A DNA stretch of 48,291 nt from Bacteroidales bacterium (GCA_021738485.1 JAIPBX010000013.1:1-48291); one strand, 5' to 3'; positions 35,619 to 44,801 are shown, numbered from the stretch's first letter. Notes: generated by a model from the sequence alone, not told the origin. Translations and numbers: made by a program.

Positions 35619-35870
35619 TTACTGCTCTGTCTGTAAGGTTTCCACTGCTTTGATTTCGGGAAGCGCTTTTTTCATAGCTTCTTCCACGCCGTTTTTTAAG
35701 GTCATGACACTATAAGGGCATGTGCCACATGCACCCTGCAATTCTACGTTAACCACATTATCTTCCGTCAGGTTGAGAAATTTTATATCTCCACCGTCAG
35801 CCTGCAAGTAGGGCCGGATTTGATCCAGTACGTTGTTTACTTTCTTTTCTAATTCTGGTTTGTCAGACAT
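35619..35870 (-). CDS. NifU C-terminal domain iron-sulfur scaffold
   Basis: An 83-residue NifU/Nfu-type protein. The helical start (LEKKVNNVLDQIRPYLQADGGDIKFL) precedes the Fe-S ligands in ELQGACGTCPYSVMTLKNGVE (Cys48 and Cys51). Such proteins carry a 4Fe-4S cluster between dimer subunits and pass it to target enzymes. It starts 11 bases after the mrp stop on the same strand, so both are probably one unit for iron-sulfur assembly or transfer. Confidence 0.93.
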   Translation of the reverse strand: MSDKPELEKKVNNVLDQIRPYLQADGGDIKFLNLTEDNVVNVELQGACGTCPYSVMTLKNGVEEAMKKALPEIKAVETLQTEQ

Positions 35871-35881
35871 ATATAATAAAT

Positions 35882-36976
35882 TTATTTGTATTTGATATTC
35901 ACTCTTTCTGTGGGAGGCTGCTGCTCATTTCTGGTTTTGACTTTTTCGATAACATTCTGAGCCAGCTCATCAAATGCTTTGGAGACAATACCTTCTTCCT
36001 CAAGGGATATGGGATTCCCGCTATCCCCTGATTCGCGAATTTTTTCTACGATAGGAATTTCACCTAAAAGGGGCACCCCAGTTTTTTCGGCCAGCCTTTT
36101 GCCTCCTTCTTTTCCGAAAAGGTAGTATTTTTTATCCGGCAATTCCGGGGGTGTAAAGTATGACATATTTTCGATCAGCCCGAGAATAGGTACTTTGATT
36201 TTTTCCTGGTTGAACATGCCGAAGGCTTTACGGGCATCGGCCAAAGCCATCTCCTGCGGTGTGGTGATGATGGCTATGCCGGTTACAGGGACTTCCTGTA
36301 CCAGCGTTAAATGGATGTCTCCTGTTCCCGGAGGCAGGTCCACCACAAGATAATCCAGCTCACCCCAGTCGGCATCATTAAAGAGCTGCTTTAAGGCACT
36401 GGTAGCCATTGGTCCTCGCCAGATAAGCGCTTGCTCGGGATCAACAAAAAAGCCTATAGAGAGTACTTTTATCCCGTGTTTTTCCATCGGGATAATGATG
36501 TCTTTGTTTCCCTCTTTTTTAATTTGGGGTCGTGCATTTACCAGCCCCATCAAAAGGGGAATGGACGGCCCGTAAATATCGGCGTCAATAAGCCCGACCC
36601 GGGCTCCCGTTTTAGATAAAGATAAAGCTAAATTGGCTGCTGCCGTCGATTTTCCTACGCCGCCTTTTCCTGAAGCTACGCCTATAATGTTTTTTACATT
36701 TTCAAGGGGCTTTCTTTCAGGGGTTTTGCTTTCGGAGGGAAGGTTGACTTCTACTTCCGCTTCTTTATCTATATTATTTCGAATAGCCTTGCGAGCAGCC
36801 GGGATGATGATTGCGGAATTTTTATCTTTTGTTGTGGGAAAAACCAGCGTAAAAGAAACTTTCTTACCTTCAATCTGTATGTCCCGAACCATGTTGAGAT
36901 TAACTATATTGTCACTCTTCGGGAAATATATTACTTCTTTCAGTGCATTAAGCACTTGATCTTTAGTATATGACAT
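35882..36976 (-). CDS. mrp: Mrp/ApbC family P-loop iron-sulfur carrier
   Basis: A 364-residue protein with an N-terminal MIP18/DUF59 domain (about 1-80) and a deviant-Walker NTPase domain, IIGVASGKGGVGKSTAAANL (Walker A about 102-110), IDADIYGPSIP and VVDLPPGTGD. Mrp/ApbC proteins bind and transfer Fe-S clusters. This copy contains no cysteine anywhere in its sequence. The usual CxxC site after ENMSYF is replaced by TPPELPDKKYYLFG, a version I believe is common in Bacteroidota. The small NifU-like protein just downstream has the CxxC and may supply the cluster ligands. Confidence 0.93.
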   Translation of the reverse strand: MSYTKDQVLNALKEVIYFPKSDNIVNLNMVRDIQIEGKKVSFTLVFPTTKDKNSAIIIPAARKAIRNNIDKEAEVEVNLPSESKTPERKPLENVKNIIGVASGKGGVGKSTAAANLALSLSKTGARVGLIDADIYGPSIPLLMGLVNARPQIKKEGNKDIIIPMEKHGIKVLSIGFFVDPEQALIWRGPMATSALKQLFNDADWGELDYLVVDLPPGTGDIHLTLVQEVPVTGIAIITTPQEMALADARKAFGMFNQEKIKVPILGLIENMSYFTPPELPDKKYYLFGKEGGKRLAEKTGVPLLGEIPIVEKIRESGDSGNPISLEEEGIVSKAFDELAQNVIEKVKTRNEQQPPTERVNIKYK

Positions 36977-37020
36977 ATTTTGTTTTGATTTAGAACGAAT
37001 AAAATCAAGTTATCGAACCG

Positions 37021-37028
37021 CAAAATTA
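37021..37028 (-). promoter_or_regulatory. Minus-7 box TAATTTTG of mrp
   Basis: On the minus strand it ends 44 bases before the ATG at 36976. Confidence 0.5.
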
Positions 37029-37253
37029 TAATATTTTACTAAATCCAATACGAAGAAACTTATTTTAACAACCCATGACATCATGACAGGTAATTTATAG
37101 GAATTGTAAAATTTATTGCATTTGACTTTCATTGCATTAATGCTAAAGAAACCTTTCGAAGATTAGCTTAGCTGAATTTATAAAGGGTTATCAGTAAGGT
37201 TATTTGTTGCGGTATGACATTTGTAATTAATTTCGCTGAAAAGAATTCGCTTT

Positions 37254-39497
37254 ATGGATTTGAAAACACTTAAGAATAATTACGCCAAGGTAGTGAAGTT
37301 TGCTTTGAAGGGACGTGTAAAGGATGCTTTCTCTATTAACCGAAGGCTACTTAATGAGTTGGGAGACGGTTATTTATCAGACAAACAAAAAGATCAGGAA
37401 AACAATTATAAGTCCATCATCAAATATACTTTTGAGGGCGTAGAGGACCCTGACCGGGAAAAGTTACTGGATAATGTAATTAAAAATCTTCTGGAGATAA
37501 ACGATCAGGCTTTTTGGAAGTTACGTGCGCCACATCTGAGTCACGAATTGTATCAGCGAAAGAAATTTGCCGATTCGGTAAAGGTAGAAACAGAATCGGA
37601 TGTTAACCAAGTGCTGGAGGATATTTCTTTAGACAAAGAGATATCCGCTGTTCTGGAAGGATTGAATGTGAGTGAACCAGATAACTCCGAAGATACAGAA
37701 GATACGAGCTACACGGTAAAAGATATTTTCTATTACCTGTTCATGAAGGATAAGCTCTCGGAAGCGGACAATAATCTGCTTTACCAGCTTGCCGGCTCCG
37801 ACACGATTGGTTGGTATGAAAAGGGCTTGTTCGTGAGTGCTTTGACTATCAGTCTTTTTAATTGCTTTGATGTGAAAAAATTTGAAGGACTCTCCTTTTT
37901 CTACAAGCAAAAGGAAAACAAGGTATGGCATCGGGCTCTTGTAGGAATGGTTATGGGCTTTTACATATATGACCAACGTCTGCGTCTCTATCCAAAACTT
38001 AATGAAATGCTTTTTCAGTTAGGGGAAGATCCCTCCAGCGATAAAGATATTGAATCAATTATCATCCAGTTAAACCGTTCAAAAGATACGGAAAAAGTAT
38101 CCAAAAAAATGCAGGATGAGATCATTCCCGAAATGATGAAGCTTAAGCCAAAAATTGAAGATAAGCTGGGACTTGAGGAGCTGATGAAAGATGATCCTAC
38201 CGAAGACAAGAATCCTGACTGGGAACGATTCTTTGAAGACACCCCCGGCCTTGTCGATAAAATGGAAGAGTTTTCAAAAATGCAGATGGAGGGCTCCGAT
38301 GTGTTTATGAGTGCCTTTGCCATGCTGAAGCATTTTCCTTTCTTCAAAGAACTGAGCAATTGGTTCCTGCCGTTTTACACGGAAAATCCCCAGGTACAGC
38401 AGGTAATTGAAGGAGAAGAAGTAGAAATTGATAAAAAGAAATTTCTGGACGGGATACAGAATTCAGCGTTCATGTGTAATTCCGATAAGTACTCGTTTAT
38501 CTTTAATATCCAGAATATGCCGCAGCAACAAAAGCAAATGATGTTCCAGATGCTGCAATCGGAATTGGATCAGATGAACGAGCTATCTCAACAGGATGAA
38601 ATGATAGATGATTCCTCACGAAATAAAACCATATTCGTGCAATATATCCAGGATCTGTACCGCTTTTTTAAACTGAATCCCTACAAAGAGGACTTTGAAG
38701 ATTTATTTTCATATAACCTCGACATTCACAATACCTCTTTCTTTTCCAAAATTGTTAGTGATAGCAATGTTATCCGCAATATTGGCGAATTTTATTTTGA
38801 ATCCGAACATTACAACCAAGCGGTTGAGATTTATTCCCGGCTTCAGGAAGAAGGCGCCAATGAGCCCGAAATCTACGAGAAGCTGGGATATTCCTATCAA
38901 AAGATGGAGAAATTTGAGCTGGCGCTTGAAAATTACAAGAAGGCGGAGCTGTTTGATTCCAACCGGATATGGAATTTGAAAAAGATAGGGTATTGTTACC
39001 GGAAACTCGGGGATAATGATGAAGCGGTAAAATATTATAAGGATGCCTCGCGCCTTTCGCCGGATGAACCTAAAATCCAGGCTTCCATAGCTTATACTTA
39101 CCTTCAGCAGGAAGATTATGAAAACGCCTTGCAGCACTATATGGAAGTGGAGAAAATGATGCCGGATAAGCCCAGTGTCAAACGACCGGTGGCTTTTTGT
39201 GCTTTCGTACAGGGAAAATTGGATATGGCAAACTCTTACTATGAAGAGCTACTGCAGCAGGAAGACAATCGTTTTGATCTGATGAATATGGGACACGTCA
39301 TGTGGTGTAAAGGACGCTTGCAGGATGCATTAAGCTATTACAAGCAAAGCATCAATCAGAAAGACAACAACCTGAAAAAGTTCTTAGCCGGGTTTGAGGA
39401 GGACAAAAAGCATCTTATCAACAATGGGGTGGACTCCCAATCGATACCTCTTATTATTGATCATATGCGGTATCAATTGTTGGAGAGGGAGCAGTAA
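37254..39497 (+). CDS. Large tetratricopeptide-repeat protein
   Basis: A 747-residue cytoplasmic protein without signal peptide or transmembrane helix. The first 500 residues are acidic and helical with no recognised domain (for example SDTIGWYEKGLFVSALTISL and ENKVWHRALVGMVMGFYIYD). From about residue 510 to 720 at least five TPR units follow, such as GEFYFESEHYNQAVEIYSRL, PEIYEKLGYSYQKMEKFELA, and WNLKKIGYCYRKLGDNDEA, which form a protein-binding superhelix. The gene stands alone, is conserved in Bacteroidota as far as I recall, and has no assigned role. It may be a scaffold. Confidence 0.8.
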   Translation: MDLKTLKNNYAKVVKFALKGRVKDAFSINRRLLNELGDGYLSDKQKDQENNYKSIIKYTFEGVEDPDREKLLDNVIKNLLEINDQAFWKLRAPHLSHELYQRKKFADSVKVETESDVNQVLEDISLDKEISAVLEGLNVSEPDNSEDTEDTSYTVKDIFYYLFMKDKLSEADNNLLYQLAGSDTIGWYEKGLFVSALTISLFNCFDVKKFEGLSFFYKQKENKVWHRALVGMVMGFYIYDQRLRLYPKLNEMLFQLGEDPSSDKDIESIIIQLNRSKDTEKVSKKMQDEIIPEMMKLKPKIEDKLGLEELMKDDPTEDKNPDWERFFEDTPGLVDKMEEFSKMQMEGSDVFMSAFAMLKHFPFFKELSNWFLPFYTENPQVQQVIEGEEVEIDKKKFLDGIQNSAFMCNSDKYSFIFNIQNMPQQQKQMMFQMLQSELDQMNELSQQDEMIDDSSRNKTIFVQYIQDLYRFFKLNPYKEDFEDLFSYNLDIHNTSFFSKIVSDSNVIRNIGEFYFESEHYNQAVEIYSRLQEEGANEPEIYEKLGYSYQKMEKFELALENYKKAELFDSNRIWNLKKIGYCYRKLGDNDEAVKYYKDASRLSPDEPKIQASIAYTYLQQEDYENALQHYMEVEKMMPDKPSVKRPVAFCAFVQGKLDMANSYYEELLQQEDNRFDLMNMGHVMWCKGRLQDALSYYKQSINQKDNNLKKFLAGFEEDKKHLINNGVDSQSIPLIIDHMRYQLLEREQ

Positions 39498-39609
39498 TGC
39501 CGTTTGATTTGAAATATGTTCAAATATTGTTTCTTTCTATAAATCAATTATTTTTCAATCTACGTACGGGTTGACTTGAGTACGTCATTCCATGATAGGG
39601 ATTCCTGTG

Positions 39610-39945
39610 TTAACCCTCCAGTTCTTTTGCCGGGTCCCAGAAATACTTTTCAAAATCGACAATCCGGTCTTCCACTATAGTCAGTCCTTCACTTTCCAGG
39701 AGATTTTGCATAACGTGCGGGCCACCAAAATGATGCTTGCCGGTGAGCATTCCGTTGCGGTTTACTACCCGATGAGCGGGAATGTTATCGAGTTGGTTGT
39801 GAGAAGCATTCATAGCCCATCCGACCATACGGGCCGACTTCCCCGTACCCAGATAGCGAGCTATGGCCCCGTAAGAGGTGGCTCTTCCGTAAGGGATTTG
39901 TTTTACTACTTCATACACCCTTTCAAAGAAAGAATCTTCTCTCAT
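39610..39945 (-). CDS. Alkyltransferase-like (ATL) DNA-binding protein, MGMT fold
   Basis: A 111-residue MGMT-fold protein from the ATG at 39945 (MREDSFFERVYEVVKQIPYG). Helix-turn-helix GRATSYGAIARYLGTGKSARMVGWAM and the active-site region are clear. The catalytic site reads NIPAHRVV instead of IPCHRVV, so the acceptor Cys is replaced by Ala. This is the defining mark of alkyltransferase-like proteins. They cannot transfer the alkyl group but bind O6-alkylguanine and recruit nucleotide excision repair. The TTG two codons upstream is a weaker start. Its ATG is two bases past the trmB stop. Confidence 0.9.
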   Translation of the reverse strand: MREDSFFERVYEVVKQIPYGRATSYGAIARYLGTGKSARMVGWAMNASHNQLDNIPAHRVVNRNGMLTGKHHFGGPHVMQNLLESEGLTIVEDRIVDFEKYFWDPAKELEG

Positions 39946-39947
39946 AA

Positions 39948-40622
39948 TCAATCCAGGTTTAGCCGGAAATCCATGTATTTGATCTTAGCCCCATCTTCCA
40001 GCCATTTGCGTTCGTAATAAGTTTGAAGGCCTGTGGCATCGGTATTATCCAAATCTTCGCTGTACAGGTCACGGGTGCTGAAGAGAATTTCCTGGTTCAG
40101 CTCAGTCAATATTTCGTGGGTAAAGTCAAAAAATTGGGTATTATCGGTTTTCAGATGAACGAGTCCATTTTTTTTCAAAATGTTTTTATAGCGATGCAGG
40201 AAGCGTCTGGACGTCATCCGGTTTTTAGCACGGGTCTTTTTAGGGAAAGGATCGGGAAAAGTGATCCAGATTTCATCCACTTCGTCTTGTTCGAAAGCCA
40301 GTTCGATATGTTCTATCTGGATGCGCAGGAAAACTAAGTTGTCGAGGTTTTTTTCTTTGGCTTCTTTAGCGCCTTTCAGCAACCGATCCCCTTTTATGTC
40401 AACAGCGATAAAGTTTTTGGAGGGATGTTTGGCGGCCAGCATCAGGCTGTATTCTCCTTTTCCTGCCCCTAATTCCAACACAATTGGTTTTTGATTTCCG
40501 AAAACTTCCTCATGCCAGTGCCCTTTAATCCCAAAACCGTTAAAAAGCTGTTGCTTGGTTGGCTGTATAATATTCTCATACTCGAGGGTTTCCGCGTATT
40601 TCTTAAGCTTGTTCTTACTCAC
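39948..40622 (-). CDS. trmB: tRNA (guanine-N7-)-methyltransferase
   Basis: A 224-residue enzyme that makes m7G46 in tRNA. The SAM motif is IVLELGAGKGEYSLMLA. The signature is WITFPDPFPKKTRAKNRMTS, where the TrmB family has PDPWPK plus basic residues. The C-terminal T-x-x-E site TYYERKW is present. The start is a GTG at 40622 (read as Met, MSKNKLKKYAETL), since the first in-frame ATG lies deep inside the conserved domain. The ATL gene follows with a two-base gap, suggesting coupling. Confidence 0.95.
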   Translation of the reverse strand: MSKNKLKKYAETLEYENIIQPTKQQLFNGFGIKGHWHEEVFGNQKPIVLELGAGKGEYSLMLAAKHPSKNFIAVDIKGDRLLKGAKEAKEKNLDNLVFLRIQIEHIELAFEQDEVDEIWITFPDPFPKKTRAKNRMTSRRFLHRYKNILKKNGLVHLKTDNTQFFDFTHEILTELNQEILFSTRDLYSEDLDNTDATGLQTYYERKWLEDGAKIKYMDFRLNLD

Positions 40623-40633
40623 TTTTTTTGCCT

Positions 40634-40641
40634 CAAAACTA
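40634..40641 (-). promoter_or_regulatory. Minus-7 box TAGTTTTG of trmB
   Basis: On the minus strand it ends 11 bases before the GTG at 40622. Confidence 0.45.
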
Positions 40642-40662
40642 AAAAATAATTTTTTTGGGGAA

Positions 40663-41778
40663 TTATTTTTTTAATAACCAGGCATTATTAAAATCTTCTT
40701 TTCTGATGATTCGTAGCTTTTGCAAAGCTTTCCTTTTTGAATCCGTGGAAAAAGCACTAACCCGGTAATACCCGTCATTGCTCCGTCCAACAATTCTCGC
40801 CGGAAAACCAATGTCATTCAGGTTGCGGATATGTCTTTCCGCATTGTTTTTTCCGGCGAATGAACCGGTGATAATGTGATAGTCAGTAGTACGTTGATTA
40901 GCCTGTGATTGGGTGCCGGAGGGCGTAGCTGGAGAAGCTTTTTTAGTATCAGTGGGCCCGGAGGATTCCATAGTTTCTTCAGTGATTTTTTGATCAGGGG
41001 TGTTATCGGTAGCTACGGTCCGGTTTTTTCCGGAGGTATTTCCGGTAGAGGACAGGATGGATGAGGTATTGACGGAAAAGTCATCCTCCTGCTGCTCCCC
41101 GAAATACTCTTTTGTTTTTTGTAATTGCTCTTCGCGGTTGGGTTGATCCTGTTCCACCTGCTTGTGCAGGGGCTTGAAATAAATGGCATACTGCTCATAT
41201 TTCTGTTCGAGCCGGTCGAAGTTTAAATATGACCAGGTGGCAATGGCTGCCACCGGTACCAGGACAGCTACCCATTTTATAGTTTTGACAACTTGTTTAC
41301 GCCGCAGGGAGATGACCGGTGAGGTTCTCACTTGCTTTTCAAAGCGCTCATAAGAGTTTTCCCGGTATATGGCGGGTGATATAAACTGAGTGAGGCCATA
41401 AGCCTGCGGAAGATAATTCACTTGCTCATCCTGCTCAAATAATAGTTTATCATTTTCATCTTTAAAGAGGGTTCCAATTCCGGAGAAGCGGACCTTCCGG
41501 TTTTCTTCCAGCTTTCTTTTACACTGATCCACAAACCGCTCTATAATTTTCATGGCTTCTTTGTAGGTAACACCTTCCGTGGTGGCTATGTGGTTAGCCA
41601 ACAGTCCGTCATTGCTTGTAAGACGACTGTTGAAAAGGATTTTTTTGTAGGGAGGAACAAATCGGTTGCGATCCCCTTCAATATGAGCGGGTTCGTAATT
41701 AGATACAAAACCTCCTAACCCGGGTATAATCACGCAATCATTTTCGTACAGAAGTGTGCTTATATATTTCATCTCCAT
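40663..41778 (-). CDS. HU/CCDC81-like and SPOR domain membrane protein
   Basis: A 371-residue protein. Residues 1-130 form two CCDC81-type HU-like modules (YISTLLYENDCVIIPGLGGF; then KVRFSGIGTLFKDENDKLLF). One transmembrane helix lies near 166-185 (TIKWVAVLVPVAAIATWSYL), followed by a disordered Ser/Thr/Gln-rich linker. A C-terminal SPOR peptidoglycan-binding domain (about 295-371: YHIITGSFAGKNNAERHIRN) ends it. SPOR domains bind denuded glycan at the septum, and HU-like parts often bind DNA or other proteins, so it may link the cytoplasm to the division site. Its function is inference. Confidence 0.87.
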   Translation of the reverse strand: MEMKYISTLLYENDCVIIPGLGGFVSNYEPAHIEGDRNRFVPPYKKILFNSRLTSNDGLLANHIATTEGVTYKEAMKIIERFVDQCKRKLEENRKVRFSGIGTLFKDENDKLLFEQDEQVNYLPQAYGLTQFISPAIYRENSYERFEKQVRTSPVISLRRKQVVKTIKWVAVLVPVAAIATWSYLNFDRLEQKYEQYAIYFKPLHKQVEQDQPNREEQLQKTKEYFGEQQEDDFSVNTSSILSSTGNTSGKNRTVATDNTPDQKITEETMESSGPTDTKKASPATPSGTQSQANQRTTDYHIITGSFAGKNNAERHIRNLNDIGFPARIVGRSNDGYYRVSAFSTDSKRKALQKLRIIRKEDFNNAWLLKK

Positions 41779-41819
41779 AATTTAAAACATCACGAAATTA
41801 ATGCTTTATTGTTTGTTTA

Positions 41820-42560
41820 TCAAGTTTTCGTATATTTTATCAGATCCTCATACGTATCAATGCTTGTAATATCCATTTCCGTTTCGGCAGTCTGGATTTT
41901 GAAGCCGTTTTCGAGCCATCGTAATTGTTCGAGCGATTCGGCTTTTTCAAGATTCGATACCGGCAGAGCAATCAGTTTTTTTAGTGTTTCGGAACGGTAA
42001 CCATAGACTCCGATGTGTTTATAAAACTCAAAATGTTCTGCTGGCGCGACTTTTTCCCTTCTATGAGGAATAGCTGCCCGGCTAAAGTACAGCGCTTCCT
42101 TAGATACATTTCTTACTACTTTTACGATATTGGGATCATTAAGTTCGTTTTCGGTCGAAATTTTTTTGATCAATGTTCCAATTTTCACTTCCGGCAGGGT
42201 AAATAGAGTGGTTACTGCATAAATTTGGGTAGGACTGATAAAAGGCTCATCTCCCTGAATGTTTATAACAACATCATATTGGAGGGATTGGTTTTTTTTG
42301 AGGTGATTCAGCGCCTCAAAACATCGCTCGGTCCCGCTGCCAGCCTCTTGGCTTGTCATAACAACATCGCCGCCAAATCCAACGACATGGTTGTAAATAG
42401 CATCGTGATCCGTAGCTACCACTAAATGGGTCAAAGATTCACACTTTCCGGCTTGCTCATAGACCCTTTGAATCATGGTTTTTCCGTTAATCATGGCCAG
42501 CGGCTTCCCCGGAAAACGGGTGGAAGCGTATCGGGATGGTATAATGCCCAGTATTTTCAT
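41820..42560 (-). CDS. kdsB: 3-deoxy-manno-octulosonate cytidylyltransferase
   Basis: A 246-residue enzyme that activates Kdo as CMP-Kdo for lipid A core assembly. The nucleotide-binding start is ILGIIPSRYASTRFPGKPL; other family stretches are VVATDHDAIYNHV, MTSQEAGSGTERC, and VVINIQGDEPFISPTQI, and the catalytic-site stretch ALYFSRAAIPHRR follows. It is cytoplasmic. The ATG follows the kinase gene with a two-base gap (TAA CT ATG), so the pair is coupled. Confidence 0.96.
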   Translation of the reverse strand: MKILGIIPSRYASTRFPGKPLAMINGKTMIQRVYEQAGKCESLTHLVVATDHDAIYNHVVGFGGDVVMTSQEAGSGTERCFEALNHLKKNQSLQYDVVINIQGDEPFISPTQIYAVTTLFTLPEVKIGTLIKKISTENELNDPNIVKVVRNVSKEALYFSRAAIPHRREKVAPAEHFEFYKHIGVYGYRSETLKKLIALPVSNLEKAESLEQLRWLENGFKIQTAETEMDITSIDTYEDLIKYTKT

Positions 42561-42562
42561 AG

Positions 42563-43177
42563 TTAAAAAAGGCCGTGGATTTCGGCATTGATTTTATCGA
42601 TGATGGTTCCCAAATCCTCGCGGCTGTTTTTGAAATCGATATTGTCGGTATCGATGATTAAAAGATTCCCTTTGTTATAGTTGGCAATCCAGGTTTCATA
42701 CCTCTCGTTGAGTTTTTTCAGATAATCTATCCGGATAGAGTTTTCGTATTCACGACCACGCTCCTGGATTCTTTTTACAAGACTGGGAACGGAGGCGCGC
42801 AGGTATATCAAAAGGTCGGGAGGTTCTATCAAACTACTCATTAGCTCAAACAGCGACCGGTAGTTGTCAAAATCGCGGGTGCTCATCAGGCTCATCTCAT
42901 GAAGATTAGGGGCGAAGATGTAGGCGTCTTCATAGATTGTGCGATCCTGAATCACATCCTTGCCACTGTTTCGGATTTCCACAATTTGCCGAAAACGACT
43001 GTTGAGAAAGTATATCTGCAGGTTGAAGGCCCAGCGCTGCATATCTTCATAAAAACTTTCGAGATAGGGGTTTTTTTCGATGTCTTCGTAACGGGTTTCC
43101 CAACCGTAATATTTAGCCAACAGTTCGGTCAATGTAGTTTTTCCCGCACCAATGTTCCCGGCAACAGCTATATGCAT
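42563..43177 (-). CDS. Deoxynucleoside kinase
   Basis: A 204-residue member of the dCK/dGK/dNK family, phosphorylating deoxynucleosides for salvage. P loop is [18 protein letters not shown] (about 4-21). The DRS-type motif reads VIQDRTIYEDAYIFAPNL, with IYLRASVPSLVKRIQERGRE as the lid region. No signal peptide. Likely substrates are deoxyadenosine or deoxyguanosine, but sequence alone does not fix this. It starts an operon with kdsB two bases downstream. Confidence 0.93.
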   Translation of the reverse strand: MHIAVAGNIGAGKTTLTELLAKYYGWETRYEDIEKNPYLESFYEDMQRWAFNLQIYFLNSRFRQIVEIRNSGKDVIQDRTIYEDAYIFAPNLHEMSLMSTRDFDNYRSLFELMSSLIEPPDLLIYLRASVPSLVKRIQERGREYENSIRIDYLKKLNERYETWIANYNKGNLLIIDTDNIDFKNSREDLGTIIDKINAEIHGLF

Positions 43178-43200
43178 GGTATTAGTATTTAAATTTTATT

Positions 43201-43208
43201 CAAAAGTA
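43201..43208 (-). promoter_or_regulatory. Minus-7 box TACTTTTG of the deoxynucleoside kinase-kdsB unit
   Basis: On the minus strand it ends 23 bases before the ATG at 43177. Confidence 0.5.
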
Positions 43209-43244
43209 AGGCGAATAAAGCTAAAAAAAAATCCGAAAAGGGGC

Positions 43245-44771
43245 TTATCTGTTTTTCTCTTTTGTCATTTTTAATATCGCATCCACATAATATCTGGAAT
43301 TATACAATCTTGGCACTTTATTTTGACCACCTAGTTTACCTTTTTGTTTTAGCCATTCGTAAAAGGTGCCTTTTTTCATTTGCCGCACAACAGGTTTTTG
43401 AAGCACCATATCATTGTATCTTTTAGCCTCATAATCGGAGTTAACAGATTTGAGGGCATTGTCAAAAGCTTCGGTGAAGAAATCGAGGCTATGGGGAGCA
43501 TTTTCAAACTCTATAAGCCATTCGTGCCCTGCATTTTGGTTTTCATCGAAATAAATCGGCGCGCCGGTATAATCATTAATGCTGGCGTTAGTCTTGTTGC
43601 ATGCTACATCTAGCGCTTTTTCTGCATTATCGATTATAACTTCTTCCCCGACGGAATTAATAAAGTTTTTGGTTCGGCCGGTTATTTTAATCCGGTAAGG
43701 GTCGGTGGAAGTAAAAGTAACCGTGTCACCTATAAGATATCTCCACAGACCTCCGTTGGTAGTGATAATTAAAGCGTAGTTTTTGCCTTTCTCCACTTCG
43801 TCCAGGGTTAGGGTCTTCGGGTTTTTATCGTGAAGGTTTTCTACCGGAAGGAATTCATAATAAATGCCATAGTCCAGCATAAGTAACATTTCTTCGGAAT
43901 CGGTCTGATCCTGAATAGCAAAAAATCCTTCTGAAGCATTGTAGGTTTCCATATAATTGATGGAACCTTCAGGGATATACTTGTTGTATTGAGTTCGGTA
44001 GGGGTTGAAGCTCACTCCGCCGTGGAAAAATACCTCAAGATTAGGCCATACCTCTTTGAGATGGGAGGCGTTGGCTAAGCTGAGGATTCTTTTGATGAGC
44101 ACCAGCGTCCATGAGGGGACACCGGAAATACTGGTGACATTATGATTCATAGTTTCGTAAGCCATCTTTTCTATCTTGCTCTCCCACTCCTCCATGAGGG
44201 CAATCGATATATTGGGCGTTTTTTTAAGCTGCACCCAAAACGGCATGTTTTGGATTAAGATTGCTGATAAATCGCCATCGTAGTACGAGGAATTATTAAT
44301 TTCGGTGATATTATGGCTGCCCCCCATAACTAATCCCTTGCCGTCAAAAATGGCAGCCTCCGGATGGTTGTTATAATAAATCGAAAGCAGGTCTTTACTG
44401 GCCTTGAAATGACAATCTTCAAGTGCTTCGTCACTCACGGGGATAAACTTACTGCGGTCGCTTGTCGTCCCGGAAGATTTGGCGAAAAAACGCACTTCGG
44501 AGCCCCAAAAAATTTTTTGCTCCCCGTTTCTTGTTCTGTCGATATCGTTTTTCAGGGTTTCGTACGTGCTAATAGGAACTCTTTGCCTGAATTCGTCGGG
44601 ATTTTCGATAGATGAAAAACCATATTTCCTGCCCCATTCAGTATCCTCAGCGCTCTTAAGGAGCCGCCGCAGCCACTCTTGCTGCACCTCATGAGGATAC
44701 TTCATGAACAATTCAATCTGGTGTATCCGCTTTTTTATAAACCAGGATACAAATGAATTAATAATTGCCAT
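43245..44771 (-). CDS. GH3 family acyl-adenylate/acyl-amido synthetase-like protein
   Basis: A 508-residue GH3-type protein from the ATG at 44771 (MAIINSFVSWFIKKRIHQIE). The fold is the acyl-CoA synthetase-like superfamily. ATP-binding motifs appear as FFAKSSGTTSDRSKFIPV, YNASEGFFAIQDQ and GGLWRYLIGDTVTF, and ITGRTKNFINSVGEEVI holds the hinge. In plants GH3 enzymes join amino acids to auxin or jasmonate. Bacterial members have no established substrate. An in-frame start 13 codons upstream would run across a TATTTTTG promoter box. Confidence 0.9.
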   Translation of the reverse strand: MAIINSFVSWFIKKRIHQIELFMKYPHEVQQEWLRRLLKSAEDTEWGRKYGFSSIENPDEFRQRVPISTYETLKNDIDRTRNGEQKIFWGSEVRFFAKSSGTTSDRSKFIPVSDEALEDCHFKASKDLLSIYYNNHPEAAIFDGKGLVMGGSHNITEINNSSYYDGDLSAILIQNMPFWVQLKKTPNISIALMEEWESKIEKMAYETMNHNVTSISGVPSWTLVLIKRILSLANASHLKEVWPNLEVFFHGGVSFNPYRTQYNKYIPEGSINYMETYNASEGFFAIQDQTDSEEMLLMLDYGIYYEFLPVENLHDKNPKTLTLDEVEKGKNYALIITTNGGLWRYLIGDTVTFTSTDPYRIKITGRTKNFINSVGEEVIIDNAEKALDVACNKTNASINDYTGAPIYFDENQNAGHEWLIEFENAPHSLDFFTEAFDNALKSVNSDYEAKRYNDMVLQKPVVRQMKKGTFYEWLKQKGKLGGQNKVPRLYNSRYYVDAILKMTKEKNR

Positions 44772-44793
44772 AATCGATAAATTAAACCGACAC

Positions 44794-44801
44794 CAAAAAT
44801 A
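44794..44801 (-). promoter_or_regulatory. Minus-7 box TATTTTTG of the GH3 gene
   Basis: On the minus strand it ends 22 bases before the ATG at 44771. Confidence 0.5.
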
